Assembly: GCA_965267485.1 (NCBI GenBank)
Contig: OZ254080.1
Location: 124,001 to 188,000, forward strand
Reading direction: 5' to 3'
Length of the DNA: 64,000 nt
Source: JANQJA01 sp965267485
GTDB lineage: Bacteria; Pseudomonadota; Gammaproteobacteria; Pseudomonadales; Azotimanducaceae
This document shows positions 41,791 through 50,295 of this stretch, piece after piece; positions within the stretch are counted from its first letter, which is position 1, and each line of letters starts with the position of its first letter. The notes beneath the pieces were generated by a model. That model saw only the letters and a program-made list of their open reading frames with translations. It was not told the origin of the DNA and did not search any database. The translations under genes were made by a program, and so were the position numbers.

Positions 41791-42501
41791 TCAGCCGTCG
41801 AAGACGAGATGGACTCTCCTGTTGCGCTTGCCCTTGTTCTCGATCTTCGAAATTCTCACCGGCCCGATCTCACCAATATTGTTGAGGTGCGTGCCGCCGC
41901 AGGGCTGGTAGTCGACATCGCGGATGCGAACCATGCGGATTCTGCCGGCGCCTCTTGGCGGTTGTACCGACATTGTGCGGACGAGGCCCGGATTGGCATC
42001 GAGCTCGGCGTCGGTGATGGTCTCGAAGGCGACGTCGTGTTTGCCGTCGATCAGTGCGTTCATCCGTTCGGTGAGCACCTCCTTGTCGAGCTGGTGCTCC
42101 CCGATGTCGAAGTCGAGCCGGCTTTTCTCGGCGCCGACAGCACCGCCGGTGACGGGGACGGGGATCAGCGAGCCCAGCACGTGCAGTGCCGTATGCATGC
42201 GCATGTGCGCATATCGGCGATCCCAGTCAATGGCCATATGCACGGCGTCGCCTGCCTTCAGCGAATGGTCGGTGGTATCAAGCTGATGTCGAATCTGCCC
42301 GGGTGCCTCGCCCTTGACGGTATCGACGATGCGATACGTCGTGCCGTCCGCGGTCGCGAGTGTGCCGGTGTCGCCCGGCTGTCCGCCGCCCGTGGGATAG
42401 AAGATCGTGCTCTCCAGCTCAATCCACTCACCGTCGACCGTGCTGACGACCGAGTCGTGTTCCTTCTGGTAGGCGTCCTCGTAGAATGCGAGATGGGTCA
42501 C
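41791..42501 (-). CDS. Alanyl-tRNA editing protein (AlaX-like)
   Basis: Free-standing editing domain of 236 residues that removes wrongly attached Ser or Gly from tRNA-Ala. Zinc ligands: HMRMHTALH (HxxxH pattern) near residue 100 and CGGTH near residue 203; FYPTGGGQPGDTG is the conserved AlaRS-like block. GTG at 42501 gives the normal family start (THLAFYEDAYQKEHDS); the longer frame to 42600 adds an Arg-rich, non-conserved stretch. Divergent from the DUF952 gene. Confidence 0.88.
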   Translation of the reverse strand: MTHLAFYEDAYQKEHDSVVSTVDGEWIELESTIFYPTGGGQPGDTGTLATADGTTYRIVDTVKGEAPGQIRHQLDTTDHSLKAGDAVHMAIDWDRRYAHMRMHTALHVLGSLIPVPVTGGAVGAEKSRLDFDIGEHQLDKEVLTERMNALIDGKHDVAFETITDAELDANPGLVRTMSVQPPRGAGRIRMVRIRDVDYQPCGGTHLNNIGEIGPVRISKIENKGKRNRRVHLVFDG

Positions 42502-42628
42502 TGTGCGGGGTCTGCTTTGCCGGATTCGCTTCGAGTCTAACCCAGTCCTGCTGAAGGGCCTAACCGGCCGCTTGACTTGGGCGAGGGGCCGGGAAAACAT
42601 TGGGCGACTTCATTGCGGTGTACGGACA

Positions 42629-43036
42629 ATGGCCCGGTTCATCTATCACCTTGCCCTCGTCGACGACTGGGAACAGGCAGTCGAGCGAAATGAAACCTAC
42701 TATCCGCCCACGTACGAGGCTGACGGCTTCACTCACGGCACTGCCGAGAAATCCCGCCTCCTCGAGGTAGCCAACCACTTCTATCAGGATTCACCGGGCG
42801 ACTGGCTTTGCCTTCGCATGACCGAGGACAGCCTTGCCGCGGCCGGTGTGGCCGTCGTCTTCGAACCGGCGGCATCGGTGGGCGACAAGGACGGCGCGTT
42901 CGATGGCAGCGACGAGGTACTGTTCCCTCACCTCATGGGCGGCATTCCGCCAGAGAGCGTCGTCTCGACGCACGCGGTGACCCGGGATGAGAAGGGCCGC
43001 TTTCAGGACATCGACTTCTGCGTCGAAATCATCTGA
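42629..43036 (+). CDS. DUF952 family protein
   Basis: Protein of 135 residues opening MARFIYHLALVDDWEQAVE, with YEADGFTHGT, the helix LLEVANHFYQ and a C-terminal LFPHLMGGIPPESVVSTHAV, all typical of DUF952. The fold is related to ADP-ribosyltransferase-like small proteins, but the activity is unknown. The start is set at 42629 where the family begins; upstream in-frame sequence overlaps the AlaX promoter region. It ends two bases before the hydrolase start, so the pair is co-transcribed. Confidence 0.85.
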   Translation: MARFIYHLALVDDWEQAVERNETYYPPTYEADGFTHGTAEKSRLLEVANHFYQDSPGDWLCLRMTEDSLAAAGVAVVFEPAASVGDKDGAFDGSDEVLFPHLMGGIPPESVVSTHAVTRDEKGRFQDIDFCVEII

Positions 43037-43038
43037 CG

Positions 43039-43956
43039 ATGCCCGGCACGAGGCGAGTCCGGGCATCGGACGGTGCCGAAATCGCGGTGCATGAATGGTC
43101 GTCAGACGGGCATCCCATGGTCTTTCTCGCGGGACTGGGCCACACTGGCTGGAATCTGCGGTTTCTCGCATCCCACTTTCTGGAACGGTATCGCTGCGTC
43201 GGCATCACTCGGCGTGGCATCGGCGAATCCTGCCAGGACGATGTCGACTACACCCTGGGGCGTTCGACGCTCGACCTGATCGAGATCTGTGATGCACTGG
43301 CGATGGAACGTCCGCTCTGGGTTGCGCATTCCTACGGCTGCCAGGAGCTGGCCCGGCTGATCGACGTGGCGCCTGAACACGTTGCCGGCGTCGTGCTGAT
43401 TGATGGCGCCTACGATCACTCGGGCGATGCGGCATTTCTGCGCCAGTTTTCGCCGTCCGGGCCGCCCGCGCCGGAGTCGGCCGACCTCGCGAGTCTCGAT
43501 GCGCTCTCGGCGTATCTCGCGCGGGTCTTTGGTGTGCGCATGCCGCCGGAGGACGTGCGAGCGTGTCATCGTTGGGCGGAGGACGGTCGATGTATCGGAC
43601 GCAACGAACATCCGGAAGCGGCTGCACGCCTCAAGGACAGCCTCGTGGCCCCATCATGGGAAGCGCTGAGAGACCTGCCGACGCTCGCACTGTTCGCGCA
43701 GACCGAGGCCTGGCCCGTGTATGCGCCCGGCGTCATTGAGCTCGATGCGGCCCGGCAGCAGGCGTTTGCGACCTTCTTCGCGGCGATGGTGGAGATGAAG
43801 GAAATGCAGATTGGCCGGTTTGCCGACCTGCTGCCCGATGCGCACATCGGCCGGCCTGCAGAGTCCGGCCATATGCTGCATCTCTCGCACGAATGGCTCG
43901 TGGTGCGATGGATCAACGAGTGGTTGGAAAGCCATTCGGCGGGCACTACTCCTTGA
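43039..43956 (+). CDS. Alpha/beta hydrolase
   Basis: Hydrolase of 305 residues. Oxyanion-hole strand VFLAGLGHTGWNLRFL near residue 30, nucleophile elbow AHSYGCQE (Ser at about 97), and a late catalytic His in SGHMLHLSHEW. A lid-like insert lies between residues 130 and 205. Could be an esterase or lactonase. Two bases downstream of DUF952; its end overlaps the convergent enoyl-CoA hydratase gene by 11 bases. Confidence 0.88.
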   Translation: MPGTRRVRASDGAEIAVHEWSSDGHPMVFLAGLGHTGWNLRFLASHFLERYRCVGITRRGIGESCQDDVDYTLGRSTLDLIEICDALAMERPLWVAHSYGCQELARLIDVAPEHVAGVVLIDGAYDHSGDAAFLRQFSPSGPPAPESADLASLDALSAYLARVFGVRMPPEDVRACHRWAEDGRCIGRNEHPEAAARLKDSLVAPSWEALRDLPTLALFAQTEAWPVYAPGVIELDAARQQAFATFFAAMVEMKEMQIGRFADLLPDAHIGRPAESGHMLHLSHEWLVVRWINEWLESHSAGTTP

Positions 43957-44671
43957 GCATCTTTGCGCCCTTGAGGCCGCGACCGCCTGGACGCTGAAAG
44001 AAACTGTCCGGGTCGGTGATGCCGCGCTGCCGCGCAATCATGTGCTTGATGCTCTTGCCGGCTCCGCTGGGGTGACTCGCGATCTGCTGGCAGAGCTCCC
44101 GTGCCCGCGCCACAACGTTGTCGTCGGCGGTCACCTCTGTCACGAGGCCGAGGTCTTTCGCTGCCGGTGCTGGCACCCGGTCGCCATAGAGCACGAGCCT
44201 TGCCATGACATGTTCGGTCGCTTTGATCTTCAGCCAGGCCGCATTCATCGGCGCCGCAGTACCCTGCTGGATCTCGCCGACCTGGATGAAACTCGTCTCG
44301 CCGGCGACGATGACATCGCACGCGAGCGCGAGTGCGGCGCCGGCGTTGATCGCGTACTTCTCGAGTGCCCCGATGACCGGCTTGCCGAAGCGGAACAGCC
44401 GCAGATGCAGATCACGCCAGTGCTCGGTGTCGCCGGCCCAGTCCGGCGGCGGGTCTGCCTGCAGTGCCTTGAGATCAATGCCGGAGCAAAAGAAGCCGCC
44501 CTCGCCGCGAATCATGACGACCTCGACGTCGTCGTCATCCTCGAGTTCGATGAGTGCGGTCCTGATCGCATGGGAAACCGGCGGGATGATTGCGTTGCGG
44601 CGTTCAGGCCGGTTGATCGCAATCTCGGCCCAGCCGTCCTTGCGGTGAACAGTAATGACGTCATCTGTCAT
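43946..44671 (-). CDS. Enoyl-CoA hydratase/isomerase family protein
   Basis: Crotonase-fold protein of 241 residues. The acyl-CoA oxyanion hole is seen at RGEGGFFCSGIDLKAL (about 57-72) and the second loop KYAINAGAALALACDVIVAGE (about 100-120). The usual first catalytic Glu position after the second loop is not obvious, so hydratase versus isomerase cannot be decided. ATG 44671 is preceded by GGGAGGAGATCACC, a perfect ribosome site. Divergent from the sulfotransferase gene. Confidence 0.88.
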   Translation of the reverse strand: MTDDVITVHRKDGWAEIAINRPERRNAIIPPVSHAIRTALIELEDDDDVEVVMIRGEGGFFCSGIDLKALQADPPPDWAGDTEHWRDLHLRLFRFGKPVIGALEKYAINAGAALALACDVIVAGETSFIQVGEIQQGTAAPMNAAWLKIKATEHVMARLVLYGDRVPAPAAKDLGLVTEVTADDNVVARARELCQQIASHPSGAGKSIKHMIARQRGITDPDSFFQRPGGRGLKGAKMLKE

Positions 44672-44781
44672 GGTGATCTCCTCCCTCTTGTCGCTGAACA
44701 ATGGCACTGTGCGTGAGGCGATTCAATTGTCGTTGGGGCCAGAGTAAAGTGAGAGGCTCGTTGACGACGCGTGGAGGGATC

Positions 44782-45417
44782 ATGACGCTGAAAGTTGTCG
44801 GTGCCGGTTTCGGCAGGACAGGAACGTTGTCGCTGAAGTTTGCACTCGAAAAGCTCGGCTTCGACAAGTGCTACCACATGATGGAAGTGCACAATCAGCC
44901 GGCGCATCGCGCCGAGTGGGCAAAGGTCCACCGCGGCGAGCAAGTCGACTGGGATGCGTTGTTCGACGGCTTTCAGGCAACGGTGGACTGGCCTTCCTGC
45001 AACTGGTGGCGGGAGCAGCTCGAGCACTTCCCGGACGCGAAGGTGATCCTGTCGCTGCGTGACCCGGACCGCTGGTACGACAGTGTCATGAACACCATCT
45101 ACAAATCGTCGAGCGCGGGGCTCGCCTCCGATGATCCGGGTATCCAGTACGGGTCGAAGTGGGCGCAGATGCTCATCTGGGACGGCGTCTTCGATGGCCG
45201 CATGGAAGACAGGGCGCACGTGATCGACGTCTTCAATCGGCATAACGAAGCCGTCCGCGCGGAGGTACCTGCCGATCAGTTGCTCGTCTTCGAGGCATCT
45301 GAGGGTTGGGCGCCGCTCTGCGATTTCCTCGGCGTGCCCGTTCCTGAGGAGCCTTACCCGAAGGTCAACACGACCGAGGACTTCATCGAGCGCTGGAAGC
45401 AGATCGCGAAACAGTAG
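44782..45417 (+). CDS. Sulfotransferase family protein
   Basis: PAPS-dependent sulfotransferase-like protein of 211 residues. The 5'-phosphosulfate loop is GAGFGRTGTLSLKFALEKLGF (start of protein), and the 3'-phosphate strand is VILSLRDPDRWYDSV near residue 90. Bacterial relatives resemble NAD-dependent or nodulation-type sulfotransferases; the acceptor is unknown. ATG 44782 follows GGAGGGATC. Convergent with the serine hydrolase, the stops being adjacent. Confidence 0.9.
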   Translation: MTLKVVGAGFGRTGTLSLKFALEKLGFDKCYHMMEVHNQPAHRAEWAKVHRGEQVDWDALFDGFQATVDWPSCNWWREQLEHFPDAKVILSLRDPDRWYDSVMNTIYKSSSAGLASDDPGIQYGSKWAQMLIWDGVFDGRMEDRAHVIDVFNRHNEAVRAEVPADQLLVFEASEGWAPLCDFLGVPVPEEPYPKVNTTEDFIERWKQIAKQ

Positions 45418-47250
45418 CTACACGGTGAGGACGCGCCAGTAGGCAAGGAACCAGACGATCGACAGGCCGGAGAGCGTCACCACGAGATAGCCGGCCTTCG
45501 GCACGATGCCGAGCGCCGGCTCGCTTAACACGCCGGGCGTCAGCGCGACCGTGACCAGTGCGAGGGCCGCGATCAGCCACGGGATCGCAAGCGCGATGCG
45601 TACGCCGGTGGTGATGCCGAAAGCGATCTCATTCCCGCTACCCATCACGCCGGCCGCGGCGAAGCCGAAAGCGAGCACTGTCAACGCCATCCACCATGCC
45701 GCGAGCCGATACCGGGCCACCGCCGGCGGCAACAGGAATCGGCGGTAGTGACGCTGAATGCTCCAGCCGACAAGTATCCACAGCACGACAATCGCGCTGA
45801 TGCTCATGAGCGACTGATGCAGCGCCGGTGACGCGAGGCCGGACATCCGTTCGAAGGCGATGACGGGCGAACGGCTGAGGTGCATGTGCGTTGCCGTGCC
45901 GGTGTCGTCGACATCGAAGCTGACGATTGTCTCGGAAGCAGGGCTGCGGAAGGTATGCTCGCCGACAGGCACAAGGTACTGGGTCTCGCCGCCTGCCGAG
46001 GTCGTCAGGCGTTTGCCGTCGGCGGCGGGCTGCACCGAAACCGCGCCGAGCAACTGGATCAGCTTCGTGAAGTCTGAGTGGGAGTGTCGCAGTGCGCCGT
46101 AGTATCCGGCGTACTGCGTCAGGGTCTCACGATCCACCTCGACAGGCTCGAGCGGCGTCTTGCCGAAGTAGCGATCGAGCACTTCCCGCCGGAACGATGA
46201 GCGCACGTTCGGCCCCGCCTGGGAGTTCGTGGAGATGAACCAGCCGAAATCCTGTTCGGGTATCAGCACGAGTTCCGAGTGGAACCAGAGGGTATCGCCG
46301 CCGTGCCCGAGGATGCGCTGGCCGTGTGAGTTGAACTCGTAGAAGCCGTGCAGGAGGCCGCCCGCCCGGTCATTGGCCTTGTGCAGTACGGTCAGCATGT
46401 CGGCCACGCCTGCTGGCGACAGAATGCTGCCACCCTTTGTCAGCAGCGCCTGTACGAGCTTCGTCATGTCGCTGCCACTCGCACTGGCGCCGCCAGCCGG
46501 CGCGGCAGGCACGAACTCGAACGCCTTTCGGACAAACTCGCCGCGCTGCCAGGCATATCCGTTCGACATCTGTGCCGCGAGCGATTCCGGCAGCGGCTGA
46601 ACCATCGTTGTCGCGTTGAGACCCAGCGGCGACAGGATGCTGTTCTCGACGTAGCTTGCCCACGGCTCGCCGCTCACCTGCTCGACGATGAGTCCGGCCA
46701 GTGCCACGCCATGATTCGAATACGATGCGTACTGTCCGGGTGGCCTGACGCGGTCAGGCATCTCATCGCGAAGCAGTTCGGCCAGCGGACGCATCGATGC
46801 TTCATCGCGGCTGAACAGGCCGAGTACGTGGTCTTCGAATCCGGGCGTGTGGCTCATCAGATGATTGATGGTCACGGGTTCGGGGTAAGTGGAGGGCACC
46901 TTGACGCCGTCCAGATAGGTGTTGATGTCCGTGTCGAAGTCGACCTTGCCCGCTTCGCGAAGCTGCATGAGGGCAATCCACGTGAAGAGTTTGGTGACCG
47001 AACCGGGGCGAAAGAGCGTCCTTGCCGGGTCGACCGGCGCGCCGGTCTCGACATTCGCCTTGCCGTAGCCTTTCAGCAGTATCACCTCGCCGTCATGCAC
47101 GACGCCCAGCACCGTGCCGGCTACATGCTCGTTCTCCATGGTGGTTTCGATGATGCCGTCGGCAAACGCCTCGAACTCGCCCCGGTCGATTGTGACGGCG
47201 GTGGCGGGCAGGGTGCTCAGGAACAGCAAGGCCGCGATGAGTGCTCGCAT
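45418..47250 (-). CDS. Serine hydrolase (beta-lactamase/S12 family) with C-terminal membrane region
   Basis: Protein of 610 residues: signal peptide ALIAALLFLSTLPATA, a periplasmic penicillin-binding-like domain with SVTK (S-x-x-K), YSNHG (Y-x-N) and HGGDT in place of the KTG box, a beta-rich middle domain, and a C-terminal region with four membrane helices (about residues 480-605). Such fusions act as esterases or D-amino-acid-type hydrolases anchored in the membrane. ATG 47250 follows GAGGGAGC. True beta-lactam resistance is unlikely. Confidence 0.9.
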   Translation of the reverse strand: MRALIAALLFLSTLPATAVTIDRGEFEAFADGIIETTMENEHVAGTVLGVVHDGEVILLKGYGKANVETGAPVDPARTLFRPGSVTKLFTWIALMQLREAGKVDFDTDINTYLDGVKVPSTYPEPVTINHLMSHTPGFEDHVLGLFSRDEASMRPLAELLRDEMPDRVRPPGQYASYSNHGVALAGLIVEQVSGEPWASYVENSILSPLGLNATTMVQPLPESLAAQMSNGYAWQRGEFVRKAFEFVPAAPAGGASASGSDMTKLVQALLTKGGSILSPAGVADMLTVLHKANDRAGGLLHGFYEFNSHGQRILGHGGDTLWFHSELVLIPEQDFGWFISTNSQAGPNVRSSFRREVLDRYFGKTPLEPVEVDRETLTQYAGYYGALRHSHSDFTKLIQLLGAVSVQPAADGKRLTTSAGGETQYLVPVGEHTFRSPASETIVSFDVDDTGTATHMHLSRSPVIAFERMSGLASPALHQSLMSISAIVVLWILVGWSIQRHYRRFLLPPAVARYRLAAWWMALTVLAFGFAAAGVMGSGNEIAFGITTGVRIALAIPWLIAALALVTVALTPGVLSEPALGIVPKAGYLVVTLSGLSIVWFLAYWRVLTV

Positions 47251-47375
47251 GGGAACGCTCCCTCTTTCATTCACCCCGCATCCTATCAGGGATAGGCGCC
47301 GGGCTTGCCGCGTGGCTTGTGACTTCAGTATTTTAGGGCCTCATTCGGGCAGTGGCGCCCACATCAGGAGGGAAT

Positions 47376-48491
47376 ATGAACTTTGAGTTTTCGGAGGAAC
47401 AGAACCTGCTGCGCGAACAGGCGCGCGGGTTTCTTTCCGACAGTTGTTCCATGAAGGTCGTGCGTGCCGCGCTCGAGGCTGATGCGCCTTTCGATCCGGC
47501 GCTGTGGCAGAAGGTTGCCGAGATGGGGTGGACCGCCGCCGTCATTCCCGAAGAGTACGAGGGGCTGGGGCTCAGCTATCTGGAACTGTCGGTGATCGCT
47601 GACGAACTCGGTCGTGCGGTTGCACCGCTGCCGTTCTCGTCGTCTGTTTATCTGGCAACAGAAGCGATCCTCGCCTATGGCTCGCCGGAACAGAAGCAAT
47701 CGTTTCTGCCTCGACTGGCGAGCGGCGAGCTGATCGGCACATTCGCCGTTGCCGAGGGGCCGGGACGGACGTCGGCAGCGAGTCTGACGACAACCGGTGG
47801 CAGCACGGTCACCGGCAGCAAGATCGCCGTGCCTGATGGTGATGTCGCGAACTTCGCGGTCGTTGTTGCGCAGTCGGCGCAGGGTGACGGTGCGAGCCTC
47901 TATCTTGTCGATCTGGAAGACAAGGGCGTCGAGCGAGAGGTGGTCTCGACGATTGATCCGACCCGCTCGCATGCGAATCTCAAGCTCGACGGCGCCACAG
48001 CAGAGTTGTTGGGCAAGGAAGGCGAGGGCTGGGCGGCGAAGGAGAACCTCTTCAACCGGGCTGCGATCCTGTATGCCTGGGAGCAGGTCGGCGGTGCCGA
48101 TACCGCACTCGAGATGGCCAAGGAGTACGCCATGGGTCGCTATGCTTTCGGGCGCCCGATCGCGAGCTACCAGGCGATCAAGCACAAGCTCGCCGACATG
48201 TACGTCAACAACACGCTGGCGCGATCAAACTGCTACTACGGTGCGTGGGCACTGAACACCAATGCGCCGGAGCTGCCGCTTGCCGCCGCAACCGCGCGCG
48301 TATCGGCCATTCAGGCGTATTACTACGCGTCGAAGGAGAACATCCAGACCCATGGCGGTATGGGCTTTACCTGGGAGTTCGATTGCCAGTTCCTGTACCG
48401 ACGCTCGAAGCAGCTTTCGCTGGTCGTCGGTAGCGAAGCCGAATGGCAGGATCGCCTTGTCACCGCACTCGAAAACGAAAACGCCGCCTGA
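47376..48491 (+). CDS. Acyl-CoA dehydrogenase (first of a pair)
   Basis: FAD enzyme-like protein of 371 residues. N-terminal helical domain MNFEFSEEQNLLREQARGFL, middle beta domain around residues 115-215, and C-terminal helices with GRPIASYQAIKHKLADMY and THGGMGFTWEFDCQFLYRR. The middle-domain flavin motif FAVAEG...T is partly degenerate. It is followed after ten bases by a second acyl-CoA dehydrogenase, an arrangement known for heterotetrameric enzymes of steroid and bile-acid side-chain breakdown. Ribosome site AGGAGGG. Exact substrate unknown. Confidence 0.9.
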   Translation: MNFEFSEEQNLLREQARGFLSDSCSMKVVRAALEADAPFDPALWQKVAEMGWTAAVIPEEYEGLGLSYLELSVIADELGRAVAPLPFSSSVYLATEAILAYGSPEQKQSFLPRLASGELIGTFAVAEGPGRTSAASLTTTGGSTVTGSKIAVPDGDVANFAVVVAQSAQGDGASLYLVDLEDKGVEREVVSTIDPTRSHANLKLDGATAELLGKEGEGWAAKENLFNRAAILYAWEQVGGADTALEMAKEYAMGRYAFGRPIASYQAIKHKLADMYVNNTLARSNCYYGAWALNTNAPELPLAAATARVSAIQAYYYASKENIQTHGGMGFTWEFDCQFLYRRSKQLSLVVGSEAEWQDRLVTALENENAA

Positions 48492-48501
48492 GGAGAGACA
48501 C

Positions 48502-49713
48502 ATGGATTTCAGCGATACAGAACAGGAAGCCGCGTTTCGTGCCGAAGCCGCCGCGTGGCTGAAGGACAACGCGCCGAAGGCAGCGGAGCTCGACGGGCTC
48601 GACGAGATGGCGCAGGCCAAGCTGTGGCAGAAGCGAAAGGCCGAAGCGGGCTGGGCCTGCATCCGCTGGCCGAAGGAGTATGGCGGGCGCGACGCCTCAC
48701 CGATTGAACAGGTCATCCTGGGGCAGGAAGAAGCGAAGGTTGACGCGCCGTCGACGGGCCAGTTCTCGATTGGGCAAGGCATGGCCGCGCCGACGCTCAT
48801 GAGCTGGGCGACGGAGGATCAGAAGAAACGCTATCTGCCGAAGCTGGCGAGCGGCGAAGAAATCTGGTGCCAGCTCTTCAGCGAGCCAGCCGGTGGTTCA
48901 GACCTCGCGGCGCTGCGCACGAAGGCCGAGAAGGACGGCGATGACTGGGTCATCAACGGCCAGAAGATATGGACCTCGGGCGCGCACTATTCAGACTACG
49001 GGATTCTCGTCGTGCGAACCGACCCGAACGTCCCCAAACACCAGGGCCTGACGTACTTCTTCCTGGACATGAAGTCACCGGGTATCGAGATCAAGCCGAT
49101 CAAACAACTCTCTGGTGGCGCGAACTTCAACGAGGTGTACTTCACCGATGTTCGCATTCCTGACAGCCAGCGGCTGGGTGCTGTCGGCCAGGGTTGGCAG
49201 GTGGCGCTGACGACGCTCATGAACGAGCGCGCGTCGATTGGCGGTGGCGGCGGCAGCGCGCGTACCGACACGCTCATGCGACTCGCGTCGCAGGTGTCGA
49301 TCGACGATGCGCCTGCGATTCAGGACAAGGCGGTGCGCGCGAAAATCGCGAACTGGTACGTACGCGAGTCAGGCCTGAAGTTCACCGGCTATCGTTCGAT
49401 GACGGCCCTGTCGCGCGGCGAGACGCCCGGCCCGGAGAACAGCATCGGCAAGCTGGTTGGCGCGCCGATGGCGCAGGACCTTGCCAACTTTGCGATCGAC
49501 CTGATGGAGCAGGCCGGCGTCATGTATACGCCGCTGCAGGAGAGTTTCGACAATCTCTTCCAGTCGACGTACATGAGCATTCCCGGTCTGCGCATCGCGG
49601 GCGGGACCGACGAGATCATGGCGAACATCATCGCCGAGCGGGTCCTCGGATTGCCGCAGGATGTGCGGGTCGACAAGGGGATTCCCTTCACTGACGTGCC
49701 TTCAGGCAACTAG
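48502..49713 (+). CDS. Acyl-CoA dehydrogenase (second of a pair)
   Basis: Protein of 403 residues of the same fold: DFSDTEQEAAFRAEAAAWL at the start, the flavin strand CQLFSEPAGGSDLAALRT near residue 130, WTSGAHYSDYGILVVRTD, and the C-terminal GGTDEIMANIIAERVLGLP. The last block is typical of FadE-type members. AGGAGAGA precedes ATG 48502. With the first subunit it probably forms an alpha2beta2 dehydrogenase. The operon ends at a strong hairpin 11 bases later. Confidence 0.92.
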   Translation: MDFSDTEQEAAFRAEAAAWLKDNAPKAAELDGLDEMAQAKLWQKRKAEAGWACIRWPKEYGGRDASPIEQVILGQEEAKVDAPSTGQFSIGQGMAAPTLMSWATEDQKKRYLPKLASGEEIWCQLFSEPAGGSDLAALRTKAEKDGDDWVINGQKIWTSGAHYSDYGILVVRTDPNVPKHQGLTYFFLDMKSPGIEIKPIKQLSGGANFNEVYFTDVRIPDSQRLGAVGQGWQVALTTLMNERASIGGGGGSARTDTLMRLASQVSIDDAPAIQDKAVRAKIANWYVRESGLKFTGYRSMTALSRGETPGPENSIGKLVGAPMAQDLANFAIDLMEQAGVMYTPLQESFDNLFQSTYMSIPGLRIAGGTDEIMANIIAERVLGLPQDVRVDKGIPFTDVPSGN

Positions 49714-49723
49714 GTCCTGTCTG

Positions 49724-49758
49724 CGCCGGGGCCTCCGGGCCCCGGCGAACTCCTTTCT
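49724..49758 (+). terminator. Hairpin terminator after the acyl-CoA dehydrogenase pair
   Basis: CGCCGGGGCC (49724-49733) pairs perfectly with GGCCCCGGCG (49738-49747) across a four-base loop, followed by a pyrimidine-rich but not uniform T tract (TCCTTTCTCC). Very stable stem; termination is likely but the weak T run lowers certainty. Confidence 0.55.
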
Positions 49759-49891
49759 CCCGGGTTGTCGGAGCGCGTCAGTTTTTGTGACGAATTCGAC
49801 ACATTCTCCGTGACGTCCTGCGCGGCGCCTGGATTTTTCTCTTTATTTTCAATGATCTGAATGTTGGCTCGCTTGTTGCTTCTACAACAGC

Positions 49892-50260
49892 ATGTGTCGC
49901 TCGGATTGCACGGTTCTGTTTATACACGAGAGCCACTCGGCCTATCGCTGGGTGAATCGTGTGCTTGCCCGCATGGGAATCTCGATCATGTGGGTGCAGG
50001 ATCGTGAGTCGGCGATGCATCTTGTGGAGACCGCCGATGTCGCGATGATCCTGTCCGTCGGGGGCGATAGCAGCCGCAAGGTCCGGCGACTGTTCGACCG
50101 GGTTCGTCGCGTTGCGCCGCGCGTTCGCCAACTCTCTGTTCAGCTTCCGCGCCGGGGCGCGGGCCCGGATCATCCGGTTGTTTCGGCCCTGAAGCACGCG
50201 ATGTATGTGCCAGGCGATCATTTGCTTCGGCAGTTCTCTGGCAGTCGCTTCGTTCACTGA
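49892..50260 (+). CDS. Hypothetical protein, degenerate receiver-like
   Basis: Frame of 122 residues whose third codon positions are G/C-rich, as in the neighbouring genes. The order of elements resembles a response-regulator receiver: strand TVLFIHES, helix SAYRWVNRVLARMG, strand ISIMWVQD, helix RESAMHLVETAD, strand VAMILSV, helix SRKVRRLFDRVRRV. The phospho-acceptor Asp is missing after the third strand and the acidic pair of strand one is reduced to Glu. Ribosome site is weak. If real, it would be a phosphorylation-independent pseudo-receiver. No close family recognised. Confidence 0.45.
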   Translation: MCRSDCTVLFIHESHSAYRWVNRVLARMGISIMWVQDRESAMHLVETADVAMILSVGGDSSRKVRRLFDRVRRVAPRVRQLSVQLPRRGAGPDHPVVSALKHAMYVPGDHLLRQFSGSRFVH

Positions 50261-50295
50261 TCAGTCCGTCGCTCCGCTTCGGGCATAATGGCCGG

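Noticed and set aside
45418..47250. Antibiotic-resistance beta-lactamase
   Set aside because: Although SxxK and YxN motifs are present, the long beta-rich and membrane C-terminal parts indicate an S12 esterase/peptidase-type hydrolase.
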